Positions 32,135 through 41,871 of a stretch of DNA of 64,000 nt are shown here, piece by piece; within the stretch, counting starts at the first letter, position 1; every line of letters begins with the position of its first letter. Made by a program: the position numbers and the translations under genes. This DNA is from Globisporangium splendens (Eukaryota > Oomycota > Peronosporomycetes > Pythiales > Pythiaceae), in NCBI GenBank assembly GCA_006386115.1, contig VFIW01000035.1, forward strand, positions 248,001-312,000. The letters are read 5' to 3'. The notes below the pieces were generated by a model. It saw nothing but the letters and a program-made list of their open reading frames with translations, did no database searches and was not told the origin of the DNA.

Positions 32135-32783
32135 TGTAATGGGCTATAACCAGCCATTACATGAAGGTGGATCTGTTCCCAGATCTAGTCTGGCACACAC
32201 CACCTTCAGCGTGCATTGTGGAGACACAAATAACAAAGGGATTACGGTAATACAGTCCCCACATGCACGTGTGACGTCATTCGATGACGTCACGAGTGTT
32301 CTCTGTGCTGATCAGTGCAGAATGTTGTTCTCATGTACTAATCAGTACAGAGTGATAACATCCATGTACTAATCAAATACTGAGTGATGGTTCCTGCTTG
32401 GGAAACTGGACTGGCGACGAGACCGACGTGTCTCTGCCACCTGGAGTGAGTGGCGCGAGCCAATCACTTTGCATGGATTTATACAAGACTTGAAGTTCAA
32501 GCTTCTCGAAGATCCCGTAGGTTCAACCTCAGTGTACCCAAGGTTTTATATATCAGATTCATAGGTTTTATTGCGTATATTTAGGTTTTAGTTATAAAAC
32601 CTGTAGGATCCCTTGGGGTTCATTTGTAAGTAGCGACAGGAACCATAACCATTTTCAATTCAGTTGCAAATTTTCCTCCAAGCCCTCAAGTCTTCTTCCT
32701 CCCTCCAAGTCGGGAGATCGCTTCCTCTGTCACAAGCGTGTGTGCCGTGTTTGAGGGACTGTTGTGAACAGCGCCCTCTTACA
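32135..32783 (+). repeat. 3' LTR of element E (649 bp)
   Basis: It runs from TGTAATGGGC at 32135 to CCTCTTACA at 32783. The first 27 bases form a hairpin, TGTAATGG with CCATTACA. The TGACGTCA pair (32272-32279 and 32285-32292) and GTACTAATCAGTAC (about 32336-32349) are retained. The ATG of the longer form of the antisense frame lies 22 bp inside this LTR. Confidence 0.9.
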
Positions 32784-33707
32784 GGCGCTGGAATGCAAAC
32801 ATGGCACGCGTACACACAACAAAATGTTATTCACCGAGTTTCATTCACACGCAGGATGCACAATGTTCACCTTTTTGACTGCGCGTCGTGCGCCGATCCA
32901 TCCTTTCCACCGCCGATTCTCGAACGAGGCGTGTGGACACGAGTGCGCCAACTGGCGGGAAATTTTTGAGTGGCGGCTGCACACTCATCAACTCTTTCCT
33001 TTGTTCGCGGACGTTCCCTTTCTCTGCGTCCATACTCTGCATTTTACCTAAACACACTAAATGTCGATTCTCCAAATTGTTGCTTACCGGAAAACTCCGC
33101 ATATTGACTTTACTATACCGCATACAGAAGAAAAAATAACAATAGATAAAACATGTTGAGACAACATGGTTTTTGTATGTTGTCTTATACAACATATTCG
33201 AGCAGAGGAGTTGATACTGTGTCAAGAGAGACTGTGGTGATGAGCTTTGCGATGTCAGTGTCTGGAAACGCTTTGTCGTATGACCGAGACGACGGTAAAC
33301 ATGATTATTGACACTTCGAACACAGTTGAAGTCGACTGAAGTTGGACCAACACTCATGGAAGGCAACCTGACCATCTTTAATCAGTGTCATCAGGATTGA
33401 ACAGAGGCAGCCACTCGATCTATCACTGCGAGGGAGCTGTAGTGCATGTACTGGTCGCGCATTCTGGAATGGCAGCATCAAGTCATCCCTCCGACTTCTC
33501 CAAGACCATCACTGATGGGAAACTTCAAGTTGAACTGTGCATGTCATACTAATCAATCCGTTCTTCGCCACAAAGAGCATCAGAAGCGCTGACCGCCAGA
33601 TTCTTGTTGCTGCTTGATCTCCGCAGATTAAACGGCGTGGAGGTCTCTGACGATCAGTGCGCAGTCCTGGTGGAGCTCTAAACGCGTGAGGGTTGGGCTG
33701 CTCGAGG
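32784..33707. other. Right host flank of element E, no gene seen
   Basis: About 920 bp. Overlapping open frames up to 176 codons occur on the minus strand (33375-32845) but none has a recognisable motif or a plausible start. Confidence 0.45.
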
Positions 33708-33724
33708 CTGTCATTCCAAAACTT
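33708..33724 (+). promoter_or_regulatory. Oomycete-type initiator element
   Basis: CTGTCATTCCAAAACTT fits the TCATTYY core with an A-rich downstream half, 59 bp ahead of the ATG of the NTF2-like gene. Confidence 0.55.
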
Positions 33725-33769
33725 GCCATCTAACGCAAACAATAACTACTCTCAAGCCAACGAAAAGCC

Positions 33770-34156
33770 ATGCCAAAGACCGCCGGTGTTGTCACTATCC
33801 AAGAGACGAGGGACGCTGCCGCTGCCGCGCAGCAATACGCCGACGGACTCCGAACCGGCAACATCAAGGCTGTCCAAGACGTCTACCACCAAGATGCCAC
33901 CATCTCAGGACTCCCCAGCGACGCAACTCATCCTGTCGTCTGTCCGATCAAGAGCCTCTACGACAACATCGAGCGCCACAATGGCGCCCCCGAAGCCCAG
34001 ACTCGCGTCGACGTGCTCGCCATGACGCCGACCACTGCGGCTGTGCGCGTCGAGATCGAAACTGGCGGCAACGACGACTACATCGACTTCCTCACGCTCG
34101 TCAAGATCGATGGCAAGTGGACGATCGTGGCCAAGGTCTTCCATGCCTACTACTAG
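33770..34156 (+). CDS. Small NTF2/SnoaL-like domain protein
   Basis: A 128-residue single-exon protein, MPKTAGVVTIQETRDAAAAAQQYADGLRTGN. Layout and length match the NTF2-like superfamily (SnoaL/ketosteroid-isomerase fold). It opens with an N-terminal helix carrying a YADGLRTG-type segment. A VYHQDATISG strand follows, with the Asp common in the pocket of this fold. The C-terminal strands are FLTLVKIDGKWTIVAKVFHAYY, typical of putative lumazine-binding or SnoaL-like proteins. No signal peptide or membrane segment. Many such proteins have no assigned substrate, so I give the fold but not a reaction. Confidence 0.78.
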   Translation: MPKTAGVVTIQETRDAAAAAQQYADGLRTGNIKAVQDVYHQDATISGLPSDATHPVVCPIKSLYDNIERHNGAPEAQTRVDVLAMTPTTAAVRVEIETGGNDDYIDFLTLVKIDGKWTIVAKVFHAYY

Positions 34157-34567
34157 GCGTCGATGCTACAATTGCCCGGCCGACCAGCCCGAAAGATACG
34201 TATGCTTCACCTGTAAATTGAGTCGCCCAGTGTCAAGTTCGGTCAAGCACACTGTGATTATTTTGCTGTGCACTGATACTTACATAGGCTTAACGAACGT
34301 GAATACATCGATGCTCTCATTGATTCTGCTGGCCAGTTGGTCTCCTGCAGTTGTGCGCTGTGTCTTCAGATCCTAGACAATCGCGAATGTCAAGTCGGGA
34401 AATATGGAATATTCATGAGTGCGTCGGTGCGGAACGCACTTTGGGAACAACTTCACACTACAGGTGTTATATTCAGCAGATTTCGATGCATGTGTCTGCG
34501 CCATTCTGTGATGCGTCTGAACCGAGTGGAGGACGCGCGAAGAAGTCTCGTTGGAATCACTTGATTC
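34157..34567. other. Intergenic region between convergent genes
   Basis: About 410 bp between two converging stop codons. It holds the 3' untranslated regions of the NTF2-like and GDP-mannose pyrophosphorylase genes. No other coding signal is seen. Confidence 0.5.
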
Positions 34568-36206
34568 CTACATGACAATGGTTCCTGGTTCAGGGATGTT
34601 TGTCGAGATTGCCTTGTGAGGCAAGATCAAACCTCCGTTGATAAACTTTTCATCCTTGACCTGGACATCCTCCCCGACGACTGTAATGCCTTCAATACGA
34701 CACTGATCAAAAAAAGAGATCAACTATCAGCTTTCGCATCACATGTTGCTCCTCAACTGTAGATAAACGTACCCATCTGCCGATCGTTGAGCCCCATCCA
34801 ATGATACTGGAGTGGATCCATGAATTGGCTCGAACCGTGACGCCACGCAGAAGCGTCGTTCGGCTCAATCGAACACCTGCAACAAAAACCAATGCAATAA
34901 ATTAGCGAGTACGCCAGCCGAACAACGCAAAAAAAGAAGAAGAAGATTTACGAACCATCTTCGATGACGCATCCTGGACCAATGACAACATTTGGGCCGA
35001 TCAAACATCCTTCACCAATGACGGCCGTTGGATCCTGCCGTCAAGTTAAGAGCGAGAAACGCTTTTAAATCCAAGACCTCACACATCAGTGTACGTGTAA
35101 TACAAACTCACCACCAGGACGTTGCCAATAAACTTTGGCCCTGTCGCCAGCGTGTCATCACCGCCAATGTTGTTGAGGTAATCCAAATGGAGGCACATCC
35201 CTGTTAGGAAATCTTTCGGTTGCCCGATGTCCATCCAGTACCCTGGGAGCACCATGGAAAACAAGTTGCCCTCGGCTGCCATTTGCGGGAAAACCTCCTT
35301 CTCAATCGACGTTGGTCGGAGCTACAGAAAACAATGCAAAATCAGTCAGTTTGCAGTTCTATTTGGCAGAGGCGGAGTCCATCTGAAACTCATGGTACCT
35401 GAATTCGGTCAAGGATCTCGCGATTAAAGATGTAAATGCCCGCATTGATCTTGTTGCCGACATATTCACGTGGCTTTTCCACAAAGCGTTGGATTTGCCC
35501 GTCTTCAGCTGAGATCACGACACCATACTTGGAAGGTTCATCCACGCGCGTTACCTATATGCATCGCACAACCACACCAATCTGTGTCAGACATCGTGTC
35601 TATCGCATGCAAAGACAAGTCTCTTCTTCTACCATAATGGTGCCTTCAGCGCCGTGGGACTTGTGGAAGTCCAAGAAATCCTGTAGACGGTACTCGCAGA
35701 TCACGTCACTGTTGAACACGAAAAACGGATCCCCATCGTCCAACAAATCACGCGCAAGCGCCAACGGTCCCGCGGTTCCCAACGGCTCAGTTTCATGAGA
35801 ACACGTGATCTTAATGTTGTACTGTATTTCACAGCAGTGAGTTCAAATCGTGAGTGACAGATAACATACAAAGCACCGTCAAAATAACAACAAAATCACC
35901 GCAACAAAGCTCTTACCTGCTTTTCCATCGTCTGCAGCGCCTGCAGCATCACCTGCGGCTGGTAATTCACAGCCAGCACCACTTCTGTCACGCCAACCTA
36001 CGCAACCCCACAGTCCATTAGCTCCACCTGCGAGTGTTTTGGCATAAAAGCAATGTGGGAATGAACTGTGAACACACCCCAACGAGCGCTTCAATTTGGT
36101 GCACGACGATGGACTTGTTGCAGAACTCCACGAGCGGCTTGGGGCACGAAAGCGTCAGCGGACGCAGTCGCGTGCCGAAGCCTCCGACCAGAATCAGCGC
36201 CTTCAT
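34568..36206 (-). CDS. Mannose-1-phosphate guanylyltransferase (GDP-mannose pyrophosphorylase), eight exons
   Basis: Exons, minus strand: 36206-36078, 35997-35917, 35821-35633, 35554-35399, 35321-35112, 35034-34956, 34876-34773 and 34702-34568. The sum is 1083 nt, or 360 residues, the normal length of the beta-type enzyme. It makes GDP-mannose from mannose-1-phosphate and GTP in the cytosol, for glycosylation and cell-surface glycans. The N terminus [20 protein letters not shown] carries the nucleotide-binding signature [11 protein letters not shown]. Other landmarks are [33 protein letters not shown] and [16 protein letters not shown] left-handed beta-helix follows with [16 protein letters not shown] and [14 protein letters not shown], and the end is EPGTIVM. 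The seven introns are 70-95 bp. Intron 6 has a non-consensus GTTCGT donor. All junctions were placed by reading-frame continuity and family similarity. Confidence 0.95.
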
Positions 36207-36851
36207 CCTGTTGCGTTCTCTTCAATCGTGTGTTCTGCAGCACGCGCGTGGAGCTTCTTCTCCTTGTTGCTTCTCGTTGAATCTCTCGACTCACTCTGCA
36301 TCCACAGAGAGAACAAAAAAAAGATCGATGAGAGGAGGGAAATACTGCTGATGAGCTTAATAGAGCGCTCTGAAAATACCGTCGACCCTTTGGTATTCGA
36401 TGCGACATTGCGTTACGCAGGGAGCAAGGTTGAACTTCGCCTCCGCTCAAGTCCGCAGGGCTCTCAACTCTCGACTTTAGAGAGGGACGATGGAGATGGT
36501 TGATCTTCGCCTCCGGTGAAGTACGCGCACTCGATTTACTATATTGAAATACGCAAATCTCAAAGATCACTGTTCATGAAACTACATGACCAGCTGAGTA
36601 AAATACGCTTCACAACAAGTACGCGTTATGTGGTGTCCAGAAAGTACTGCCTGCGAGGGCTGTGCAGTCTATGCAGCCTATGTTGGACGCTTTCGTGGGT
36701 ACGATGTGTGCGCGCAGTGTGGAATTTGCGGCCAAGAAGAGACATCGACGCGGCACCACGGCTCAACCCAAAGAAGCACACGCGAACGCAGGAGCGCGCG
36801 CGGGAGAGGGAGGCACGCGGCAAGAGCAAGAAGAGCGGTTTCAAGCAAGCG
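36207..36851. other. Divergent promoter region with a degenerate direct repeat
   Basis: 645 bp separates the start codons of the guanylyltransferase (minus) and the ankyrin-kinase (plus). A segment GTTGAACTTCGCCTCCG near 36430 recurs as GTTGATCTTCGCCTCCG near 36498. The reading frame of the kinase gene is open back to 36516, but those codons lack an ATG in good context and look unlike the rest of the protein. Confidence 0.5.
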
Positions 36852-39800
36852 ATGGAGACGCATCCAGTAAAGTTTGCGTGGAAGAAGCGTCTGGAGACAA
36901 GCCAGTCCTCAAGCGAGAACAACGGCAGTGTGTCACCTGACGTGGCGCGGAGCGTGTGCGATCGAACGCTGCTGTATGAAGCAGCGAGAGGAGGTCGTGC
37001 GGAAGCAGTCGAAGCGCTCGTTGCGTCGGGCGTTCCTGTGGATGATCAGGACGAGTTTGGTCAGTCTGCTCTGCGGGCAGCAGTGCGCGAAGGTCATGTA
37101 GCTGTTGCGCGAACCCTCCTCGATGCTGGCGCTACAATGGACGATAATAACGGTGCAGTTGGCGAGCCGCTTTTGTTCCTGGCAGCGAAAAATGGGCGTG
37201 CCGATGTGGTCAAGCTGCTGGTCAGCATGGGAGCTTCTGTGCATATGAAGAATCGATACGGGAGGACGCCGCTGTTTGTTGCCGTCACGCGTAGACATGC
37301 AACTGTCGTGGCCACATTGATTGGATTAAGCGCTTGTGTTGGTGAAGAAGACAACGACGGAAAAACAGCTCTCTATTTTGCAACAAGGCACAAGAATGCA
37401 GATATGGTGAAGCTGTTGATCGATCTCGGCGCTTGTGTCCACGACAAAGACAAAAGTGGGAAAACAGCTTTGTTCGCTGCAGCCGAACATGGCTACATCG
37501 ACGCACTGAAAACGTTAATCGAGATGGGTGCGCTTGTATCAGTCAAGGATATCGAAGGAGAAACACCTTTGATTGTTGCTGCGAGAGAAGGACAAGTGGA
37601 TGTGGTGGCAGCGCTCATCGATGCGGGTGCTTCAGTTGAAGACAAGAACATCTCCGGGGAAACGCCTCTTATTGTTGCTGCTAGTAAAGGTCGGGTAGAC
37701 GTGGTGCGTACATTAATGGAAGCGGGTGCGAGCATCAGTGACAAGGACAACGGCGGTAGAACTCCACTACTAGTTGCAGCGAGTGGGGGTCACGCAGAGA
37801 CTGTGGAGCTACTGATCAAGACCGGCGCAGTCGTCGACGATGCGGAGAATTGCGGAGAAACACCTCTGTTTGCCGCGGCTGCAAAAGATCATCTAGATGT
37901 GGCGATTTTACTGCTTGAAAGTGGGGCTTCTGTGAACTACAAGGACCAAAACGGCAGGACGCCTCTTTTTTCCGCGTCTAGCGGAGGCTCTGTTGGCATC
38001 GTGGAACTTCTGATCCAAATGGACGCAACAGTCGACTATGTGGACAATCATGGCGAAACGCCTCTAGTCGGTGCAGTGGAGAACGGCCATGCGGGAGTGG
38101 TGAACCTCCTGATCGCCAACTGCGCATCAGACAGCTTGGTGCGTTATGTGAACAGCAGAAGTCGACGACGTCGAGCTGTGCTTAGTATTGCCAGCCGCTC
38201 TGGAGATATGGATATATTCCGTGCGCTGATTGAGGCTGGGGCGTCAATAAATGTTCAAGATCATGACGGAGAGACTCCCTTAATGTCGATCGCACGATGG
38301 GGGTATTTGAAGGGTGTGAAATTGCTCATCATGCACGTCGGCGTTTCTTCCAACAGCTTTTCCAGACGCGAGGCTCCGTTGATACCCTGCACTCTGGAAG
38401 CAATGAGTGCACTCTGCATAAGAACGTTTGAAGTTGAGCAAATGGCGCGGCGAATTGTCGGCCGCTTGTACAGCGTAAACTCGCAGTTACTGGTTCGCGC
38501 TGCTACTAGTGTCGAAGAAAGTACGCTGGCGACATTGGCTGGCATCATTTTTCGAGTTTGTAAATTGCTGTTCGAGTTCGAGCTACGCCAGAGCCCTCTT
38601 TCTCGGTTCATTAGTCGCCGTGCAGTGCTGACCAGAATGAAGAGTATTCACGAGGAGCTGGATCACTTTGCTGGGGTGGCGGACTTGGAGTCAAGTGAGC
38701 CGAGTTGGCTTGCAGCGTGGGATGCTGATAAGTCGGTGCAAGACAAGTGCCTTCAAGCCGTCCTGAGCACAGATGAAGGTCTTCTAAGCGGGCTCACGAG
38801 CTTCCAAGAGAGACACGATGCGCTTCTTCTACTGCAGTACGAGCTTCGAAAGTACGACGAACTAAGCAAAACAGACGTATCAGCATTCACTGAAAGTATG
38901 ATTTGGCGATTCCTTCGTGTGTGCGACATCAACGTTCCTGAAGTTCCTGAATGGTTTATATCTCGCGACGATGCTGATTTCGAAGAGTGGAATATGTTTG
39001 AGACTTCTGAAGGAATTCGCAAATATGATGGACGGTGGCTGAAGACTCGAGTGACTATCACAACGTCTAATTTGAAACAAGACCAATTCCAAGATGCTGT
39101 GTCGCGATGGTATCAACTGAATCATCCTAATGTGGTTAAGCTGTATGGAGCTTGTCACATTGGATTGCCGTACTTTTTTGTCTACGATTTATCTCCAAGC
39201 GACACAAAAGTGCTGGATTACTTGGCGGGCAAAAGGAGTGACGCTCGAACATGGAAATGTCTTTACGAAGCAGCTCTGGGTCTTCAATATCTACACCATC
39301 GAGAAGTTATCCACGGCGATCTTCGATGTGACAATTTCGTGGTTGGATCGGACTTGAAAACGAAAATTGCAGGGTTTGGAGAGAACCACGTACTTGGTCA
39401 TCTGTACTCGGGTCGTAGCCTTGCCAATTGGAGATCTCCAGAGTTGATGTCGGGTGAATCAGGTTCACTCGCATCTGACATATATGCGTTTGGAATGTGC
39501 ATTTTGGAGGCTTTAACCTTGGAGCTGCCGTGGAAGAGTACGTTTGTTTTGGAGATCATACAACAAGTTCAGAGCGGAGTTTTGCCAGAACGTCCTCCAA
39601 GCATGAATGACGCCCAGTGGGATTTGATCACAAAGATGTGCGCGGTAAACCCAAATGACCGAGTGAATATCGTCTACGTGGTGAATCAGCTCAGCGTTTT
39701 CGCTACGCCGGGTAAGAAGATGGCAAAGCAAGAATCTGAAGAATCGGAGCTACGCGCCGAAGAGCAACTACCTCTTGAAGGATACATGTTTGCAGAACTG

Positions 39801-41108
39801 GGGTCGACAATTGAAGCGACACTTCGAAACATCAAGTCAAAATGCGAGGAGTTCCCTGAATCTCCGTGGATGACTGGCAAAGTGTATCCTGCACTCGTGT
39901 ATATATTCGATCTCCTACATCTTTCTCAGAAGGCTCCAAGCGACGTCGAAGTTGTGCAGTATTGCAACCTGTTGTCCCAGTTCCAGAAGTACTTGCGGCG
40001 AGCAGTGTCGGAGAAATCAATCGCAGTGTTCACAAGAAGCTTGAAAGTAGCAGAGTCGCACTATGTGATATATGCGAAGCTCGACCGTTTGCTGGACATT
40101 TTGGATGTACCAAAAACTGCTCCGATACGTAGCTGGCAGCAAAACCGAGTCGAAATCGAGACAAACATTTTGGGTCCTATTCGAGGTGAATCTGCTCTCG
40201 TCGACAAATGTCAAAGCATCAAACCTGGACTAGTCTCGCTGATCCGTTACAAGGCAGCAGATCCGATCCCTGCATTAGCGAGCGCTTCTATATCGTGGTA
40301 TCTTCCCCTACGGGAGTTGGTGTTCGGCAAGGACGACATTCTTGGGCAAGGCGCATTTGGTGCAGTTTACAAAGGAGTGTGGCTCGACACTCTTGTTGTG
40401 GTCAAGTTCATGGGCTATGAAGAGGACGCAGATACAATCCCGACGAGTTTGTTTCTACATGAAGTACGTGTCTGGCACCAGTTGAACCATCCGCACATCG
40501 TGAAGCTGTACGGCGCCTGCCACGTCGGCAAACGCTATTTTGTGTGTGAGTATGCTTCCAACGGTGGCTTGCGCGAATACTTGCAGGCAAACAAGAGTTT
40601 GAAGTGGAAGAAGTTACACGAAGTGGCTCTCGGGCTCGAGTACTTGCACGGGCTAAACATCGTGCATAACGATCTCAAGTGTGACAATGTCCTCGTTGGC
40701 ACGGATGGAAAGGCGAAGCTCATCGACTTCGGCTTGAGTGCAATCGTGAACGATGCCGAGATCATGGTTGACGTGAAGCAAATTGGTGCCATCCGCTGGA
40801 AATCTCTGGAACACTTGGCAGGCGCGAGACCATCATTTGCGTCTGATGTGTATTCGTTCGCGATGTGTATTTTGGAGGTCGTGACTGAAGACGTTCCCTG
40901 GGGGAAGAGAGCAGCTGACGTGTTTGTTCGTCTGCACAAAAGGAAAGGTCGGATTCCGGATCGCCCTCCAATCATGACTGACAAGCAGTGGAACCTCATC
41001 CGGCTGATGACGCGAACCAATCCATTCCAGCGAGTCAAGATGGCATTTGTAGCCGACACACTGTTCGAGATATCTGAAGATGAAATGAGTCCTGACGGGT
41101 GGCAGTAG
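36852..41108 (+). CDS. Ankyrin-repeat protein with tandem pseudokinase and kinase domains (TKL type)
   Basis: 1418 residues from ATG METHPVKFAWKKRLE. The frame is open further upstream, including ATG 36576, but upstream codons are basic and atypical. Fourteen ankyrin repeats of about 33 residues (GETPLIVAAREGQVDVVAAL type) fill residues 37-500. A helical linker follows. The first kinase-like domain (about 690-960) lacks the VAIK lysine, has HGDLRCDN at 821 and AGFG instead of DFG, so it should be a pseudokinase. A helical spacer leads to the second domain (from about 1150): GQGAFGAVYKG at 1165, VVVKF near 1183, HNDLKCDN at 1272 and DFG at 1292. That domain has all ATP- and Mg-binding residues but Asn for the Arg of HRD. 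No membrane segment. Probably a cytosolic signalling or scaffold kinase; partners unknown. Confidence 0.92.
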   Translation: METHPVKFAWKKRLETSQSSSENNGSVSPDVARSVCDRTLLYEAARGGRAEAVEALVASGVPVDDQDEFGQSALRAAVREGHVAVARTLLDAGATMDDNNGAVGEPLLFLAAKNGRADVVKLLVSMGASVHMKNRYGRTPLFVAVTRRHATVVATLIGLSACVGEEDNDGKTALYFATRHKNADMVKLLIDLGACVHDKDKSGKTALFAAAEHGYIDALKTLIEMGALVSVKDIEGETPLIVAAREGQVDVVAALIDAGASVEDKNISGETPLIVAASKGRVDVVRTLMEAGASISDKDNGGRTPLLVAASGGHAETVELLIKTGAVVDDAENCGETPLFAAAAKDHLDVAILLLESGASVNYKDQNGRTPLFSASSGGSVGIVELLIQMDATVDYVDNHGETPLVGAVENGHAGVVNLLIANCASDSLVRYVNSRSRRRRAVLSIASRSGDMDIFRALIEAGASINVQDHDGETPLMSIARWGYLKGVKLLIMHVGVSSNSFSRREAPLIPCTLEAMSALCIRTFEVEQMARRIVGRLYSVNSQLLVRAATSVEESTLATLAGIIFRVCKLLFEFELRQSPLSRFISRRAVLTRMKSIHEELDHFAGVADLESSEPSWLAAWDADKSVQDKCLQAVLSTDEGLLSGLTSFQERHDALLLLQYELRKYDELSKTDVSAFTESMIWRFLRVCDINVPEVPEWFISRDDADFEEWNMFETSEGIRKYDGRWLKTRVTITTSNLKQDQFQDAVSRWYQLNHPNVVKLYGACHIGLPYFFVYDLSPSDTKVLDYLAGKRSDARTWKCLYEAALGLQYLHHREVIHGDLRCDNFVVGSDLKTKIAGFGENHVLGHLYSGRSLANWRSPELMSGESGSLASDIYAFGMCILEALTLELPWKSTFVLEIIQQVQSGVLPERPPSMNDAQWDLITKMCAVNPNDRVNIVYVVNQLSVFATPGKKMAKQESEESELRAEEQLPLEGYMFAELGSTIEATLRNIKSKCEEFPESPWMTGKVYPALVYIFDLLHLSQKAPSDVEVVQYCNLLSQFQKYLRRAVSEKSIAVFTRSLKVAESHYVIYAKLDRLLDILDVPKTAPIRSWQQNRVEIETNILGPIRGESALVDKCQSIKPGLVSLIRYKAADPIPALASASISWYLPLRELVFGKDDILGQGAFGAVYKGVWLDTLVVVKFMGYEEDADTIPTSLFLHEVRVWHQLNHPHIVKLYGACHVGKRYFVCEYASNGGLREYLQANKSLKWKKLHEVALGLEYLHGLNIVHNDLKCDNVLVGTDGKAKLIDFGLSAIVNDAEIMVDVKQIGAIRWKSLEHLAGARPSFASDVYSFAMCILEVVTEDVPWGKRAADVFVRLHKRKGRIPDRPPIMTDKQWNLIRLMTRTNPFQRVKMAFVADTLFEISEDEMSPDGWQ

Positions 41109-41421
41109 TAGTAGTGGCAGTGGCGTGTTTCGCGGTAACCTTATGAGCCAAGACTAAGCTAAAACAAACTAACCTGCCTACTCGTGCAGTATTCGCACAC
41201 GTAGAAATATCCGTGGGAGAGGGCGTTGATGAGATCAGTGATGTGAACCTTCCATTGCCGTCGGTCTTGTGCAAGGCGCGTAGGAACTCCAAGTCGTTGG
41301 TGTCGCGGAGGGTAAGCTCGAATTGCAAGAGCTGGAGGTCAGAGTCGAGTCGGCTCGGGAGCGTCGTAGGTCGTCGGTCCTGCCAGCGCGGGCTGGACAG
41401 GTTCTCGAAGTATGCTGTCAT
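41035..41421 (-). CDS. Possible small protein overlapping the 3' end of the kinase gene
   Basis: The minus-strand frame starts at ATG MTAYFENLSSPRWQDRRP and continues with DLQLLQFELTLRDTNDLEF, which has natural protein composition. From about 41250 a different frame becomes more convincing (WKVHITDLINALSHGYFYVCE, ending near 41165). That suggests a frameshift, an intron I cannot place, or a decayed gene. A second plausible N terminus (MAFTYDDGTWYTRQRP) lies upstream at about 41595. I do not recognise the product. The overlap with the kinase stop makes the present 3' end doubtful. Confidence 0.3.
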   Translation of the reverse strand: MTAYFENLSSPRWQDRRPTTLPSRLDSDLQLLQFELTLRDTNDLEFLRALHKTDGNGRFTSLISSTPSPTDISTCANTARVGRLVCFSLVLAHKVTAKHATATTTTATRQDSFHLQISRTVCRLQMPS

Positions 41422-41871
41422 CGCGAGGTTGGCTGGGACGGCATCTGCTCCATGAGTTGAAAAGTGGAAAGCATGACCCGACTGCAAGAAAAAGTATGCG
41501 CCGTCTCATTTCGATGGCGTTTTCGCTCCGCCGCGCTGAGGACGCTGCCGAGTGTACCAAGTCCCGTCATCGTACGTGAAAGCCATTTGATGTTGTTGGA
41601 CACAGCGCTAGTTTTTCGTTGATGCTGACTCTCCGGTGAAGAACACTCGCCACCGGCTGTAGGTGCCACGTCGCTGGATGCAAGAACACAAAGACAGGTA
41701 AGTGCAGCCGAACAATTCGAATTGGAGTTCAAGGCATTGATTACTTCGTCTACTTGACGGTAAGGCTACGAGTGCCTACATTCATCCACCGTGACTTTCA
41801 TCAACAGAACTCGGCATGCATGCATAGCCTCAAGACAAGCGTTCGCCAGGTCAAGCACCAAAGCCTCCGAG

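Larger units (their letters stand above)
25130..32783 (+). mobile_element. Ty3/gypsy chromovirus E with both LTRs and an antisense reading frame
   Basis: The order is 5' LTR (25130-25779), primer-binding site, gag, frameshift signal, pol with chromodomain, polypurine tract (32122-32134) and 3' LTR (32135-32783). The LTRs are 650 and 649 bp and differ at roughly 35 positions by eye (about 95% identity), so insertion was fairly recent but not current. Pol has two frameshifts. A 388-codon frame on the opposite strand fills the 3' end. No matching 5-bp target duplication is seen (CATTC on the left, GGCGC on the right). Gag and pol closely resemble element B. Confidence 0.92.

Noticed and set aside
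25125..32788. Target-site duplication around element E
   Set aside because: The five bases on each side (CATTC and GGCGC) do not match, and small shifts of the boundary did not give a match.
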